Shown: positions 1 through 8,611 of the stretch, piece by piece
How the letters are laid out: every line of letters begins with the position of its first letter
How positions within the stretch are numbered: the stretch's first letter is position 1
Source: an uncultured Prevotellaceae bacterium
GTDB lineage: Bacteria; Bacteroidota; Bacteroidia; Bacteroidales; Bacteroidaceae
Length of the DNA: 64,000 bases
Direction of reading: 5' to 3'
Assembly: GCA_902775605.1 (NCBI GenBank)
Contig: CACYNE010000003.1
Coordinates: 40,038 to 104,037 of the forward strand
The notes under the pieces: generated by a model
The model's input: the letters and a program-made list of their open reading frames with translations, nothing else
What the model was told of the DNA's origin: nothing
The model's database searches: none
Program-made: the position numbers and the translations under genes

Positions 1-475
1 TCAATGCGGTAACCGATGTCAGGATGGTGACGATGGAAAGGACTTTGAAGTTCAGCTTCTTACGGAGTTGATTACGCTGAACAATATTGAAGGCATAGAT
101 GAACAAAACGATTCCTTGAATTCTCAAGACATCACTCAACAAGGGGATGTCATAGAACTCAGCTATAAAGGGAGCCGACAAGTAGAGTACGGCATAGAGT
201 ACCACCGACAGACCTATGTTCCAAAAGAAGATGGTGGAATAGTCCGTCTGTGTGGGATTCTTCTTCTGAATAAGTGCAGACCCGAAGCCACCGTCAATGA
301 ATGATTCTGCCAAAAGCATGAAAATCATCAGCATGCCTATGCAGCCATAGTCGTAGGGGGTAAGCAGACGTGCAAGGATGATACCCGAGACGAACTGAAT
401 CAGCATTGTAGAGTATTTCTGTAGTGCAGTCCACAGAATGCCATATGTAGCTTTTTGCTTTAGACTCTTGGCCAT
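1..475 (-). CDS. Polysaccharide flippase (Wzx/MATE-like), cut by the window edge
   Basis: Only the N-terminal ~158 codons are present; the frame is open to base 1. The start (M-A-K-S-L-K-Q-K-A-T) is the ATG whose complement lies at 473-475. Translation gives the amphipathic lead and first membrane helices of lipopolysaccharide/O-antigen flippases, including 'GIILARLLTPYDYG' near residue 30 and 'FIDGGFGSALIQKK' near residue 60, which are typical of the WzxC-like branch of the MOP superfamily. Such proteins flip undecaprenyl-linked glycans across the inner membrane. Its sugar substrate cannot be inferred because the rest of the locus lies outside the window. Confidence 0.85.
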   Translation of the reverse strand, partial: MAKSLKQKATYGILWTALQKYSTMLIQFVSGIILARLLTPYDYGCIGMLMIFMLLAESFIDGGFGSALIQKKNPTQTDYSTIFFWNIGLSVVLYAVLYLSAPFIAEFYDIPLLSDVLRIQGIVLFIYAFNIVQRNQLRKKLNFKVLSIVTILTSVTAL

Positions 476-692
476 AAGCTATCTTGTATATCGACTTTTT
501 GAAAGTTATTATCACTTTACCCAAAGGATTCACCTGCTTCTGGTGGCATCATAGCCGAAAAAGGCAGATTTTAAGCGCAAAAGTAAAAAAAATGATACAC
601 TTTTCGTTGTTTCTGAAGTAAAAACTCTCCTCTAAGGCCGCATTTTAACTTTTTTTCAGGATATAACGGGCAGAAAAAGGTGGAAGATGAAC

Positions 693-728
693 AAAAAAGG
701 GCATCCACACGCATGTGGATGCCCTTTT
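693..728 (-). terminator. Rho-independent terminator, probably bidirectional
   Basis: Perfect 11-bp stem (699-709 against 714-724, GGGCATCCACA / TGTGGATGCCC) with a CGCA loop, preceded by A6 and followed by T4. It ends the minus-strand gene at 771-1814. Apart from this hairpin and an AT-rich stretch, 476-770 holds nothing recognisable. Confidence 0.85.
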
Positions 729-770
729 GCTGTGTTTGAGGTTCTTGACCTCAGACGATTTGGCTGGTCA

Positions 771-1814
771 TCAATTCTCAGGGTCTTCACCGTCATTACC
801 GTTTCCGCCGCCATTGTTGTTACCGGAATTTCCTCCAGTATTGTCGCCGGATGTACTGCCTGTGTTACCACCTGTGTTCGAATCGCCACCGCCGTTTGTT
901 GAAGAACCACCGTTAGTGGTGGCGGTAGGAGCAGGCTGAAGAACCTCTTTGCCATTCAAGAAACGCTCCAGACCAACAGGATAGGTAGAAATGGCCTCTG
1001 TGAAGGTTGGTGTGGCGCTGGTCACGTTAAACTGAGCACGACTGCGAAGCCAGTTGCCATTCACGTGGCGTGAGGAAATGGCTGCCATGTAGGTGTTGGC
1101 GGTGGTAGCACCAGCAGCCAGTTCTGACAACAGGCGAATCTCAACCTTCAGGGTGTTTGACGTGAAAGAGAGTGCTGCAGAAGTAGCGTCGCCGGTTACT
1201 GCGATGACGAAAGACTCCAACACCGTGGCACCACTCATGTAGGTGAAACGCACGGCTCCAAAACCGTAAGTGCTGTCAGACTTTGGGAACATCACTGCGA
1301 TGGTACAGATATCGCCGTAGTTCTTACAGCCCATGGCTTCAGCCACCTCAGCAATGCTTCCGCCTGCGGTCGTTGCCATATTCACCGTCACCTTCTTGTT
1401 GGCCACGTTAATGCTGCCAATCTCTGCATCGACAAGTGCCTTGGGGAGGGAACCTTCAGAGATGATGTAGCTGCCAGGAACAAGACCAGGCTGCTGGTAC
1501 TTGTTGAATCCAAAGAAGCCATTGTCATACTCCTTGCTAATCTGGATTTGCTTCATGTTTGCGGACATGAATTCAACCATACAGGCTTTGCCGGCAGGCT
1601 TGCCTTCGAATGATTGGTCACAGATGGACTTCATTGCCGAGTAAGCGGCACCAGCGGTGCTCAGCAAACAGCGCTGGGTCATCTGAGGAAGAGTACGAGG
1701 GTTCTTACCACCCTCCACGCGATCTTTCGTGATTTGTTTTCCGTCAACAACACTAAAGGTGTGAGACTTGGTACTGCCACGACGCAAACCGAAATAAGAA
1801 GTAGATGTTGCCAT
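771..1814 (-). CDS. DUF6266-like protein with Gly/Asn/Ser-rich C-terminal tail
   Basis: 347 residues, no signal peptide. The N-terminal ~45 residues contain R-R-G-S, V-V-D-G-K-Q and K-N-P-R-T-x-x-Q-M-x-Q-R, a pattern resembling the DUF6266 family of Bacteroidetes; this match is from memory. The middle (about residues 60-290) is beta-rich and alanine/threonine-rich with no recognised motif. The last ~50 residues are low-complexity G/N/S/T repeats ending in D-P-E-N. The same kind of tail with the same last four residues ends the HU-like protein at 42412-42993. The gene is a single transcription unit with its own promoter and terminator. Function unknown. Confidence 0.75.
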   Translation of the reverse strand: MATSTSYFGLRRGSTKSHTFSVVDGKQITKDRVEGGKNPRTLPQMTQRCLLSTAGAAYSAMKSICDQSFEGKPAGKACMVEFMSANMKQIQISKEYDNGFFGFNKYQQPGLVPGSYIISEGSLPKALVDAEIGSINVANKKVTVNMATTAGGSIAEVAEAMGCKNYGDICTIAVMFPKSDSTYGFGAVRFTYMSGATVLESFVIAVTGDATSAALSFTSNTLKVEIRLLSELAAGATTANTYMAAISSRHVNGNWLRSRAQFNVTSATPTFTEAISTYPVGLERFLNGKEVLQPAPTATTNGGSSTNGGGDSNTGGNTGSTSGDNTGGNSGNNNGGGNGNDGEDPEN

Positions 1815-1957
1815 CTTAATATGGTGCCAATGAGAAAAGCACTACTCAGCAGTTAGAACCGTTTTTTCTTCGATATCATTAATCGGACTTAAATCGGAGG
1901 TACATCGGAGGTACTCCCTCGGTTCTCCGGCCTTGTTTCTGGCCCTCATTGACGATG

Positions 1958-1988
1958 CAAAGGTACAACATTTGAGGACCCAAAACAA
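1958..1988 (-). promoter_or_regulatory. Bacteroidetes-type promoter for the 771-1814 gene
   Basis: On the minus strand a TTG (1986-1988) is followed after 20 bp by TACCTTTG (1958-1965), matching the TTG-N19/20-TAnnTTTG consensus. It leaves a 5' leader of about 140 nt. Confidence 0.7.
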
Positions 1989-2017
1989 GAGAATTTAAGT
2001 ATTTGATTATTAGTGAC

Positions 2018-2096
2018 TTACGGCATTTTACGGCGTCTTACGCCGACTTGCGGAATAGTATTTTTCACCGCCGTTTTTACTGACGGAAACTTACGG
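2018..2096. repeat. Array of TTACGG-type motifs in 10-bp phase
   Basis: TTACGG-like hexamers start at 2018, 2028, 2038 (TTACGC) and 2048 (TTGCGG), then again at 2081 (TGACGG) and 2091 (TTACGG). The 10-bp step puts all copies on one helix face. The array lies just upstream of the promoter at 1958-1988 and downstream of the 2102-3019 stop, so it could be a protein-binding array controlling the DUF6266-like gene. Confidence 0.6.
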
Positions 2097-2101
2097 AATG
2101 A

Positions 2102-3019
2102 TTATTTGCCCCAATTGATAAGATTGGCAGGGTTTACCATAAATTCTTGGCGGTCTCTGTTCTTTCCAATCAGGAAATCCTGGATTTGTTCCTTTAACAA
2201 AACACGGTCGTTGACGATGACCTGTTGAAAGGTGGTTCTTAGAAGAATGGCAAAATTATAGTATTTCTCTCCTTTGGTATATTCATTGTTACGAATGGTT
2301 TTCCAACAGGAGATGTCATTATCGCGTAACGACTTGTTCACATCTCTGCTAAATACAAAATGATGCTCCTTGTCCCATCCGCAGTGATATTGAAGGTTGA
2401 CCCACTTCAGAAACTCTTTTTGCTCGCAATCTTCTTTTATCCACTTCAGGTGCAGGAATACTTTGTAGGCCACAAACCATTCCACTCGACCTGTTTTCTT
2501 GAATGTCAGCCTGTCCAAAGCCTTTTTGACCTTCTGCCCCCTGACCCTTTCATCAAAGATGTCGTCAAGGCTGTCGTCATAGGAGAGTTCCTCTGCCAGT
2601 GGCTCTGCCATTCTCGGACGGTTGTTCTCATCACTGGCAAATCGCTGATTGCGTTTGGCGGAATATGGACTGGGAGATTGTACCGCATACATCAGTTCAC
2701 GGCATACTGTAAACAGGGCTGCATCGTGAAGAGAAATACCACATTCTTCTATCTGGACTTTTAATGTGAGACATACAGAACACGTTCTTTCTGTGGGAGG
2801 AAGGACCTTCACCCCCAACTTAATCAGGTTCCAATAAATATCCACATCGGGTGCTTTTCTATAGCCTGTTATGAAATTTTCATGCTCAAGCGCATCCAGA
2901 AAATCTTGCCAGGTCAGAGTTGCTCCTGTTAAGCAAATTGTAGTCACATCTCTTACCTCAACATTGTTCCAGACGGCCCCTTCCAAAAAATTATGGCTTG
3001 TCAGCTGACTATTTGCCAT
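2102..3019 (-). CDS. Unknown protein with a C-terminal 'WVN' domain
   Basis: 305 residues, soluble, not recognised. Residues ~165-265 contain W-F-V near 181, then K-W-I-K-E near 192, F-L-K-W-V-N near 203 and Y-N-F-A-I-L-L-R later. The same order of motifs occurs in the C-terminal half of the protein at 45136-46050 (Y-W-V-V, G-W-I-K-Q, F-C-Q-W-V-N, R-D-L-A-F-L-L-K), so the two share a domain. The N-terminal ~100 residues differ between them. DUF6043 is a possible family name from memory, not verified. The gene stands alone between non-coding stretches. No function can be given. Confidence 0.7.
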   Translation of the reverse strand: MANSQLTSHNFLEGAVWNNVEVRDVTTICLTGATLTWQDFLDALEHENFITGYRKAPDVDIYWNLIKLGVKVLPPTERTCSVCLTLKVQIEECGISLHDAALFTVCRELMYAVQSPSPYSAKRNQRFASDENNRPRMAEPLAEELSYDDSLDDIFDERVRGQKVKKALDRLTFKKTGRVEWFVAYKVFLHLKWIKEDCEQKEFLKWVNLQYHCGWDKEHHFVFSRDVNKSLRDNDISCWKTIRNNEYTKGEKYYNFAILLRTTFQQVIVNDRVLLKEQIQDFLIGKNRDRQEFMVNPANLINWGK

Positions 3020-3252
3020 TTCATCGCAGGCTTTATTCTCATATGCTACGACAGGATGACTGTGGGTTTCAATCTGATAATTTAAGTGCTGTCTTCACTT
3101 TCTTTCTGAATGGTAATAATCAGAGTTCCAATTTGCATGGCAACATCCTTGTCATATTTTATCACCTGATAAGGTGGCTGCAAAGGAACGTATAATGTGC
3201 TTACAATTTTATTCACCATAATCTTGATAAATAAATTGAGTGCAAAATTACT

Positions 3253-3290
3253 AAAAAATCCCCATATTCAGACTGAATACGGGGAAATTT
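3253..3290. terminator. Inverted repeat, possible bidirectional terminator
   Basis: CCCCATATTCAG pairs with CTGAATACGGGG (3260-3284; one mismatch, very short loop), with A6 before it and an AAATTT run after it. It lies in the 358-bp gap 3020-3377, which otherwise contains only a promoter-like TATCTTTGC on the minus strand near 3340. Confidence 0.5.
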
Positions 3291-3377
3291 ATAGGTTATT
3301 TGACTTCCTAGCTCGCTTAATCGCGGCTTTCACGGTGCAAAGATATTTTTTTTCACATTAAAGCACTTTCCGTCAGT

Positions 3378-3950
3378 TTAGAACTTATATCTCAGTCCGG
3401 CACAGAGCAGGCCTTTTTCCCCCACACCAGCCTCGACGAAGCCACGGAACTGCTGACCACCGAACTCGGCACCCAAAGCTATGGCCTGGAACATAAAAGC
3501 AGTCAGTGTCTCGTCTTTTGCGTTGGGGTCATTGGCCTTCGCATTGTCATTACAAGAAATAGAGCAGAACATCACACCAGCAGAGAGGGCAGAATACATG
3601 CCGAAGCCTTTCTTGCGCAGCCAATTGAACTTCACCGACGGCATCACCGTGAAAAAGGTCTCGGTGAGGTCTTCCTGATGTGTTTTGTCGTCTTCGGCCT
3701 TACAACCGGCAAATGCGGTAACAGCACCTAAACCAATGCCGGGTGAGACGTTGTAATAATACTCCACACCTATGGGACCCCAGAACGAAGCCTGGTCGCC
3801 TGCAGCGACTGACCACACACTGGTGACGAATGAAAGGACGTTGGATGCTGAGCCCACGCCATAGAAAACACCAACTTCGTGTTTTTCTTCCTGTGCCTGT
3901 ACGCCCATGCAGAGCAGAGCTACACACATTGTTACAAAAATCTTTTTCAT
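3378..3950 (-). CDS. Outer-membrane beta-barrel protein
   Basis: 190 residues starting with a clear signal peptide (M-K-K-I-F-V-T-M, hydrophobic core, cleavage after V-Q-A). The mature part alternates aromatic/glycine strands such as 'GVEYYYNVSPGIGLGAV' and ends in L-R-Y-K-F; a terminal aromatic residue is typical of barrels recognised by BamA. Length and composition fit small OmpW/PorT-type 8-stranded barrels of Bacteroidales. No ligand can be inferred. It stands alone between the 3253-3290 hairpin and the decayed GH2 gene. Confidence 0.75.
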   Translation of the reverse strand: MKKIFVTMCVALLCMGVQAQEEKHEVGVFYGVGSASNVLSFVTSVWSVAAGDQASFWGPIGVEYYYNVSPGIGLGAVTAFAGCKAEDDKTHQEDLTETFFTVMPSVKFNWLRKKGFGMYSALSAGVMFCSISCNDNAKANDPNAKDETLTAFMFQAIALGAEFGGQQFRGFVEAGVGEKGLLCAGLRYKF

Positions 3951-4028
3951 ACGCTATTTGTTTTATTTATCAATTGCCTTTGCCCAAAATATCCCTTGCC
4001 AGCGAGTTTAATGCAATGCTGCGTTTTC

Positions 4029-4815
4029 TCAATTATTAAAAGACAAGTTGACGCGTGAGGCCTTCAGCCCTTTCCCCTGCAGGGTGATGGTGGCCTTACC
4101 TTTCTTGCCTGTGCTTCTGACCACGAGCAGGGCACGACCCTTCCAAGCCTTGTGCGTGCTGTCGGTGTAGCGGTCGCAGTCCTTGATGTCGGCATTGCCG
4201 AAACCGATGAGTGTAGCAGGACCGCTGACGGAAGCCGTTAACTCGTTGGCAGCAAGGGGATTGAACGTGCCGTTGGCATCTGTCAGCTCTATGGTGATGA
4301 AAGCAAGATCCTGTCCGTCGGCCTTTAGCGCTGTGCGGTCGGCTGTCAGGCGGATGGTCTTGGCTTCATCGGCTGTACTAAGTGTTTTGATGCGTCCCCA
4401 ACATGTCTGAGCACGTAGTGTGCCCGCTTCATAAGGCACGGTAAAGACGGCTTTGAACTCTGTGCTTTGACTGACATTCTTGGTATCGATGAGCTTGTCA
4501 TTGAGGAAGAGCTTAACTTGTGGATCTTTCGTATAAACTTCCACCTCGATGTTCTTACTCTCGTGGCCGGGCCATGTCCAGCTCTCATAGGTAGGCCATA
4601 CACTCCACATCGTGGTGTGTATCTTTCCGTAGTAGCCATCAGGCTCCTTCACAGCCAGATATAGACCATTATCGTCTATTGGCGTGGAACTCATCTGGCC
4701 ATCCCTCCATTCATGCTCTGGCATGTCCATGGTTTTTCTCCACAACATCTCGCGGTAGTGGCTGATGGGCTTGCGCTGACCTGTGAGGTCGAAATAGTGA
4801 TAAAATCTGTTTCAT
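4029..4815 (-). pseudogene. Remnant of a GH2 beta-galactosidase (C-terminal part)
   Basis: The open frame encodes the C-terminal end of a Bacteroidales glycoside hydrolase family 2 enzyme: 'HYFDLTGQRKPISHYREMLW' just past the catalytic barrel, a DUF4982-type domain (EVEVYTK...VKLFLNDK...FTVPYEAGTL), and a Big-like C-terminal domain (LTADRTALKADGQDLAFITI). Intact enzymes are about 800-1000 residues; here ~260 remain, without the catalytic barrel. The frame runs into a stop (TGA, 4812-4814). A start-like ATG at 4813-4815 with an A-rich leader reads M-K-Q-I-L-S and then goes out of frame, suggesting an internal deletion that joined the old signal-peptide start to the 3' end. An ATG at 4746-4748 could still give a 239-residue product. 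Confidence 0.8.
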
Positions 4816-4837
4816 TTTTATAGTTATTGATACTAAG

Positions 4838-7411
4838 TCAGAACGTGAGCGACACGCCGTAGCGGATGCCCCAGTGAGGTGCTGTGGGCAGATTCTTGTA
4901 GGTGAGTCGCTTCACCCATTCCACGCGGAAGAACTTGAAGATGTTATGAACACCGACCACCATTTCTGCATAGGGGTGGTTAAATGTCATGATGTTCACA
5001 CCATCGGGGAAATACATCAGGCGCGGGTTGCCCGCATTCTCTGGCAGGTAGGGGTTGTTCTTGTCTGTGAGTTCGCCCCACAGCATGCGCAGACCCAGAT
5101 ATTCGCGCCAATAGAGTTTCTTGGCCAGCGGGATGCGGTTGAGAATCTTGCCGTTCAAATCCCAAGCCAGCATCAGCGAGGCATAGCGGTCGTTGAGAAA
5201 CTCCATTGTGTTGATAAGGCTGAACGTGCGAGGCTGCTGGATGTACGAGGGGTTGGCAGCGGGCATGATGAGGAGCGGGTAGGGCACCTGGTCCCATTGG
5301 ATGCCGCCCTTGATGTCAACGTCGAACTTTCCCCAGCTGTTCAGCCAGAAACGCTTGAAGATATGTGCCTCGGTGAAATGGAAGTTGTAATCGCCGCCCA
5401 GCACGCCGTTGAAGCCCATGGTATGACGGATGCTGAACACGGGGGCATCGAGGTTGATGACGCGACGACGCAGCTTGTTGTTGATATATGTCTCGCCAGG
5501 GGCGTAGCGCAGGAAGACAGACGCCTCTGTGGTGCGAAGATATTCGCCATTGCCCGTCTTGTTGAAGTTGGGCATATATGGCTTGTCCAACGTCTGGAAC
5601 GACATGTTGCCGAAGGCCTCGTTTTCCTCAATCTTTCCACTGACGATAGCTTTGAGTCCCCAGTCTGTCTCATATTCGAAGGCAGCCTGCTGACGATTGT
5701 ACGACATCATCTTGTTTGTTTCTGCCCATTTCATGGCCACGAAGATGTTGTCCTTGTCAGATTCCATAAAGCGATCGCCTGGCGAACAGATGTCCTGTGA
5801 TGACTGCAGGGTGAGCGTGCGTCGCGGGAACTCATGCGGCAGGTATTTCTTGGCATTGAGCGAGTAGGTCATTTCCGCATTGTAATAGTTGCGGTGACTG
5901 CTCCATCCGTGGGCATAATAGCCAGAGAGGAACAAGTGTTTGTTCAGATTGGCAGTGGTTTTTGCACTGAGACGCGTGCGCCATCCATCCACATAGTTTC
6001 TTGTGATGAATGTGTTGACGGGACAGATATCAATATAGTTTGGGTCGCCCGTCTCCATCGAATTCTCAAAGAGCGTCTTGAATCCATAGATGATGTATTT
6101 GAAGCCCTTCATGTTCTCGATGTTCTGCATGAACTTGTCCATCGAGTTCTCGCTCTTGGTGAGCTCTACCTGGCGATACTGGTCCCAGAACTTCTTGTCA
6201 CGCATTTGTGCGTCAGCCTCTGTTACCTCGTCTTTCTTGCCACGGAAAATCTTATTGGGCACCTCGTCGAAGTCGTATTCCGAATAGCGGGTGATGCGTG
6301 TAACGAGAGCGCTCGCACTGAGAAACTCGAACAGCTTCAACTCCGTCACCATATCATCCTGCGTGAGAACCCATTGTCCATCAGGCAACTTCTCGTATTC
6401 CTGCATCACCTGTATGTTCTCCACGAAGTTGACGTTGCTTTGCTTCGGAATGGTCAGTTGGCAGCGACGTAAATGAAGAGTGGAGTCCTTAATAATGTAG
6501 AGGTCACCACGGAATCCCATATCCTGCATGTTGTTGGGCACGAAAGACAGGTGTATGCAACTGTCCATACCGATGGCCAGCGTGTCTTCTATATAAAAGC
6601 GGTAGAAGCCGATACCCGTCTCTGACATAGGCGAGGTGAAAGGACGTTGTAGCAATCGCACATCGTCCTGATAGAGATCCACGTTGGTAAAGACATCCTT
6701 CACCACGGTGTTGATGATGTCGCCCGTCTGGAAATAGTCGTTGATGCCTGTGGATGTCTGCCCCTGAATGATGGTCTTCTCGTCGTGGGGCGACTTGCGA
6801 TAGAACTTCTGTGAGACCGTCTCGTCCACGCTGACAGGAAGCACCAGCTTGTTCGTATAGGGACTGACTTCCACCTGATCCAGCAACCAAGGCTTTTTCG
6901 AGAAAGGAGGATTCTCCAATTGGGTAGGAGTCAAGTCGTTGACAGCCACCGTGAGGCGCTCATATTTATTATAGCGATAGAAGTCGTTGTTGCTGAGGTC
7001 TGTCTTTTTCTTCGCAGCCACCACGCGACGCATCAATTCCACGGCGGGGTTGTCCTTGCGGCTGTAGCGATTGCGCCTGGCCTTGACGGTGACGCCCTCT
7101 AACTGCTTGGCATCCGGCTTCAGCGAGATGTTGAGATGACGGCGGGTGCGACTGTTGATAGAGATGATGCGCGTCTTATAGCCCACGGCACTCACCGTGA
7201 TGTTCCATCCCTCGTGGCGCTCAATGCTGTATTTTCCCCACACGTCGGCCACAGCCGAGATGTTGTGTCCCTTATATACGATGCTGGCAAAAGAAATCGA
7301 GTCGCCCGTTTCCTCATCAATCACAGCGCCACTGATGCGCGCCTGCTGCTGAGCGCTGATGGTCAAACACGATATCAGCGTGATGAAAAGAAGGGCGACT
7401 CGCTTTGCCAT
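4838..7411 (-). CDS. DUF5686 / carboxypeptidase-regulatory-like outer-membrane protein
   Basis: 857 residues with a signal peptide (M-A-K-R-V-A-L-L-F, cleavage near A-Q-Q). Residues ~25-100 form a CarboxypepD_reg-like domain (ARISGAVIDEETGDSISFAS, KPDAKQLEGVTVKARR), followed by the DUF5686 region and a long beta-rich C-terminus ending in S-L-T-F, as expected of a barrel. The family is widespread in Bacteroidetes and resembles TonB-dependent receptors without a clear plug; no substrate is established. It is probably co-transcribed with the small membrane protein upstream (24-bp gap). Confidence 0.85.
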   Translation of the reverse strand: MAKRVALLFITLISCLTISAQQQARISGAVIDEETGDSISFASIVYKGHNISAVADVWGKYSIERHEGWNITVSAVGYKTRIISINSRTRRHLNISLKPDAKQLEGVTVKARRNRYSRKDNPAVELMRRVVAAKKKTDLSNNDFYRYNKYERLTVAVNDLTPTQLENPPFSKKPWLLDQVEVSPYTNKLVLPVSVDETVSQKFYRKSPHDEKTIIQGQTSTGINDYFQTGDIINTVVKDVFTNVDLYQDDVRLLQRPFTSPMSETGIGFYRFYIEDTLAIGMDSCIHLSFVPNNMQDMGFRGDLYIIKDSTLHLRRCQLTIPKQSNVNFVENIQVMQEYEKLPDGQWVLTQDDMVTELKLFEFLSASALVTRITRYSEYDFDEVPNKIFRGKKDEVTEADAQMRDKKFWDQYRQVELTKSENSMDKFMQNIENMKGFKYIIYGFKTLFENSMETGDPNYIDICPVNTFITRNYVDGWRTRLSAKTTANLNKHLFLSGYYAHGWSSHRNYYNAEMTYSLNAKKYLPHEFPRRTLTLQSSQDICSPGDRFMESDKDNIFVAMKWAETNKMMSYNRQQAAFEYETDWGLKAIVSGKIEENEAFGNMSFQTLDKPYMPNFNKTGNGEYLRTTEASVFLRYAPGETYINNKLRRRVINLDAPVFSIRHTMGFNGVLGGDYNFHFTEAHIFKRFWLNSWGKFDVDIKGGIQWDQVPYPLLIMPAANPSYIQQPRTFSLINTMEFLNDRYASLMLAWDLNGKILNRIPLAKKLYWREYLGLRMLWGELTDKNNPYLPENAGNPRLMYFPDGVNIMTFNHPYAEMVVGVHNIFKFFRVEWVKRLTYKNLPTAPHWGIRYGVSLTF

Positions 7412-7434
7412 AGTCGTTGGCTTTTGATAGATGT

Positions 7435-8001
7435 CTATTCTCCGTTGTATTGGAATACGCCTCCCAAGTCGGGGTTCTCACCAAAATATTCCTCGTCAAC
7501 GCTGGTGTTGATGGCAGGTGTGTTGTATTCCTTTCTCATGGGACCTACGCGAAGCAGGAAGTCATTGAAGTTTGCCGTGGGAATGACGATGCCGAAGATG
7601 CCGATGGCGCAACGCACGCCCTCCACGCGGAAGTTGTTATACAGACGCATGGTGGAGAAAATCGTGTGATTGTGGTACTCCAGGCGGTTGTATTTTTCGA
7701 AGGCCTGCATGATTTCATTGTCATGAATAGCCGTGTCGGCCGACGAGAAGATATAGCTGATGTTGTTCAGCGTCTCGTCAATACCATCAACCAGCAAACT
7801 GTCATTGTCTTGAATGCACTGGTGAATATCATCCCTCGTCTCATTGTACATCGTCTCTTCCGACGGACAAGTGATGACAGCAATGATAAACAGGATGCCC
7901 ATGATGGCCAAGCCAATGATGGTGCGTCCCAGACAACTGTGTAGGAACTCGGTAAAGATTGATTCCTTTTTGCGGTATGATCCGCGGTCTGCTTGATTCA
8001 T
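7435..8001 (-). CDS. Small membrane-anchored protein, possibly DUF4359-like
   Basis: 188 residues with one strong membrane segment near residues 26-45 (TIIGLAIMGILFIIAVITCP) and an acidic soluble C-terminal part. The segment followed by P-S-E-E-T and the later 'CAIGIFGIVIP' motif resemble DUF4359; this assignment is from memory and weak. It lies 18 bp after folE in the same direction and 23 bp before the DUF5686 gene, so it probably belongs to the same transcript. Function unknown. Confidence 0.65.
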   Translation of the reverse strand: MNQADRGSYRKKESIFTEFLHSCLGRTIIGLAIMGILFIIAVITCPSEETMYNETRDDIHQCIQDNDSLLVDGIDETLNNISYIFSSADTAIHDNEIMQAFEKYNRLEYHNHTIFSTMRLYNNFRVEGVRCAIGIFGIVIPTANFNDFLLRVGPMRKEYNTPAINTSVDEEYFGENPDLGGVFQYNGE

Positions 8002-8019
8002 AGTAGTTAATGATATTGA

Positions 8020-8604
8020 TTAGATTCCGTGTGAAATGAGGTTCATAAACTCCTGGCGTGTCTTGGCCTGTTCGAAGGCACCGCTGAACTCGCTGGTTGT
8101 TGTGATAGAGTTCTGCTTCTCTACGCCTCGCATCTGCATGCACATGTGCTTGGCTTCTACGACAACCATCACACCCAGGGGATGCAAGGTCTCTTCGATA
8201 CACTGGCGAATCTGCATAGTCATGCGTTCCTGCACCTGCAGGCGATGGCTGAAGATGTCCACCACGCGTGCAATCTTCGACAAACCTGTGATATAGCCGT
8301 TAGGGATGTAAGCCACATGCACCTTGCCGTACATGGGTAGCAGGTGATGCTCGCACAGCGAGAAGAAGTCGATATCCTTGACGATGACCATGTGGTTGTA
8401 GTCTTCCTTGAAGAGGGCACCTGTGAGCACCTCGCGTGCATCCATCTCATAGCCACGTGTCAACACCTGCATGGCCTTTGCCACGCGGATAGGTGTTTTC
8501 TGCAATCCCTCGCGGGTGGGATCCTCACCCAGCAGTTCGAGTATTCTCTTATAATGTGAGGCCAGTTCCTCGAGGCCTTCTCTGTATTCCGGTTCTATTG
8601 TCAT
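8020..8604 (-). CDS. folE: GTP cyclohydrolase I
   Basis: 194 residues, normal length. It makes 7,8-dihydroneopterin triphosphate from GTP, the first step of folate (and queuosine-type) synthesis. The zinc site is visible: C84 and H87 in 'SLCEHHLLP' and a third cysteine in '[10 protein letters not shown]'. The substrate-binding '[19 protein letters not shown]' block is intact. It is the last gene of the recognisable DUF1599 - BT_3928 - tpiA - SPOR - folE run, 7 bp after the SPOR gene, an order I recall from other Bacteroidales. Confidence 0.96.
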   Translation of the reverse strand: MTIEPEYREGLEELASHYKRILELLGEDPTREGLQKTPIRVAKAMQVLTRGYEMDAREVLTGALFKEDYNHMVIVKDIDFFSLCEHHLLPMYGKVHVAYIPNGYITGLSKIARVVDIFSHRLQVQERMTMQIRQCIEETLHPLGVMVVVEAKHMCMQMRGVEKQNSITTTSEFSGAFEQAKTRQEFMNLISHGI

Positions 8605-8611
8605 TCTATAA

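Noticed and set aside
4874-5800. 308-codon + strand frame within the DUF5686 gene
   Set aside because: Antisense shadow; low-complexity H/V/E composition without family features.
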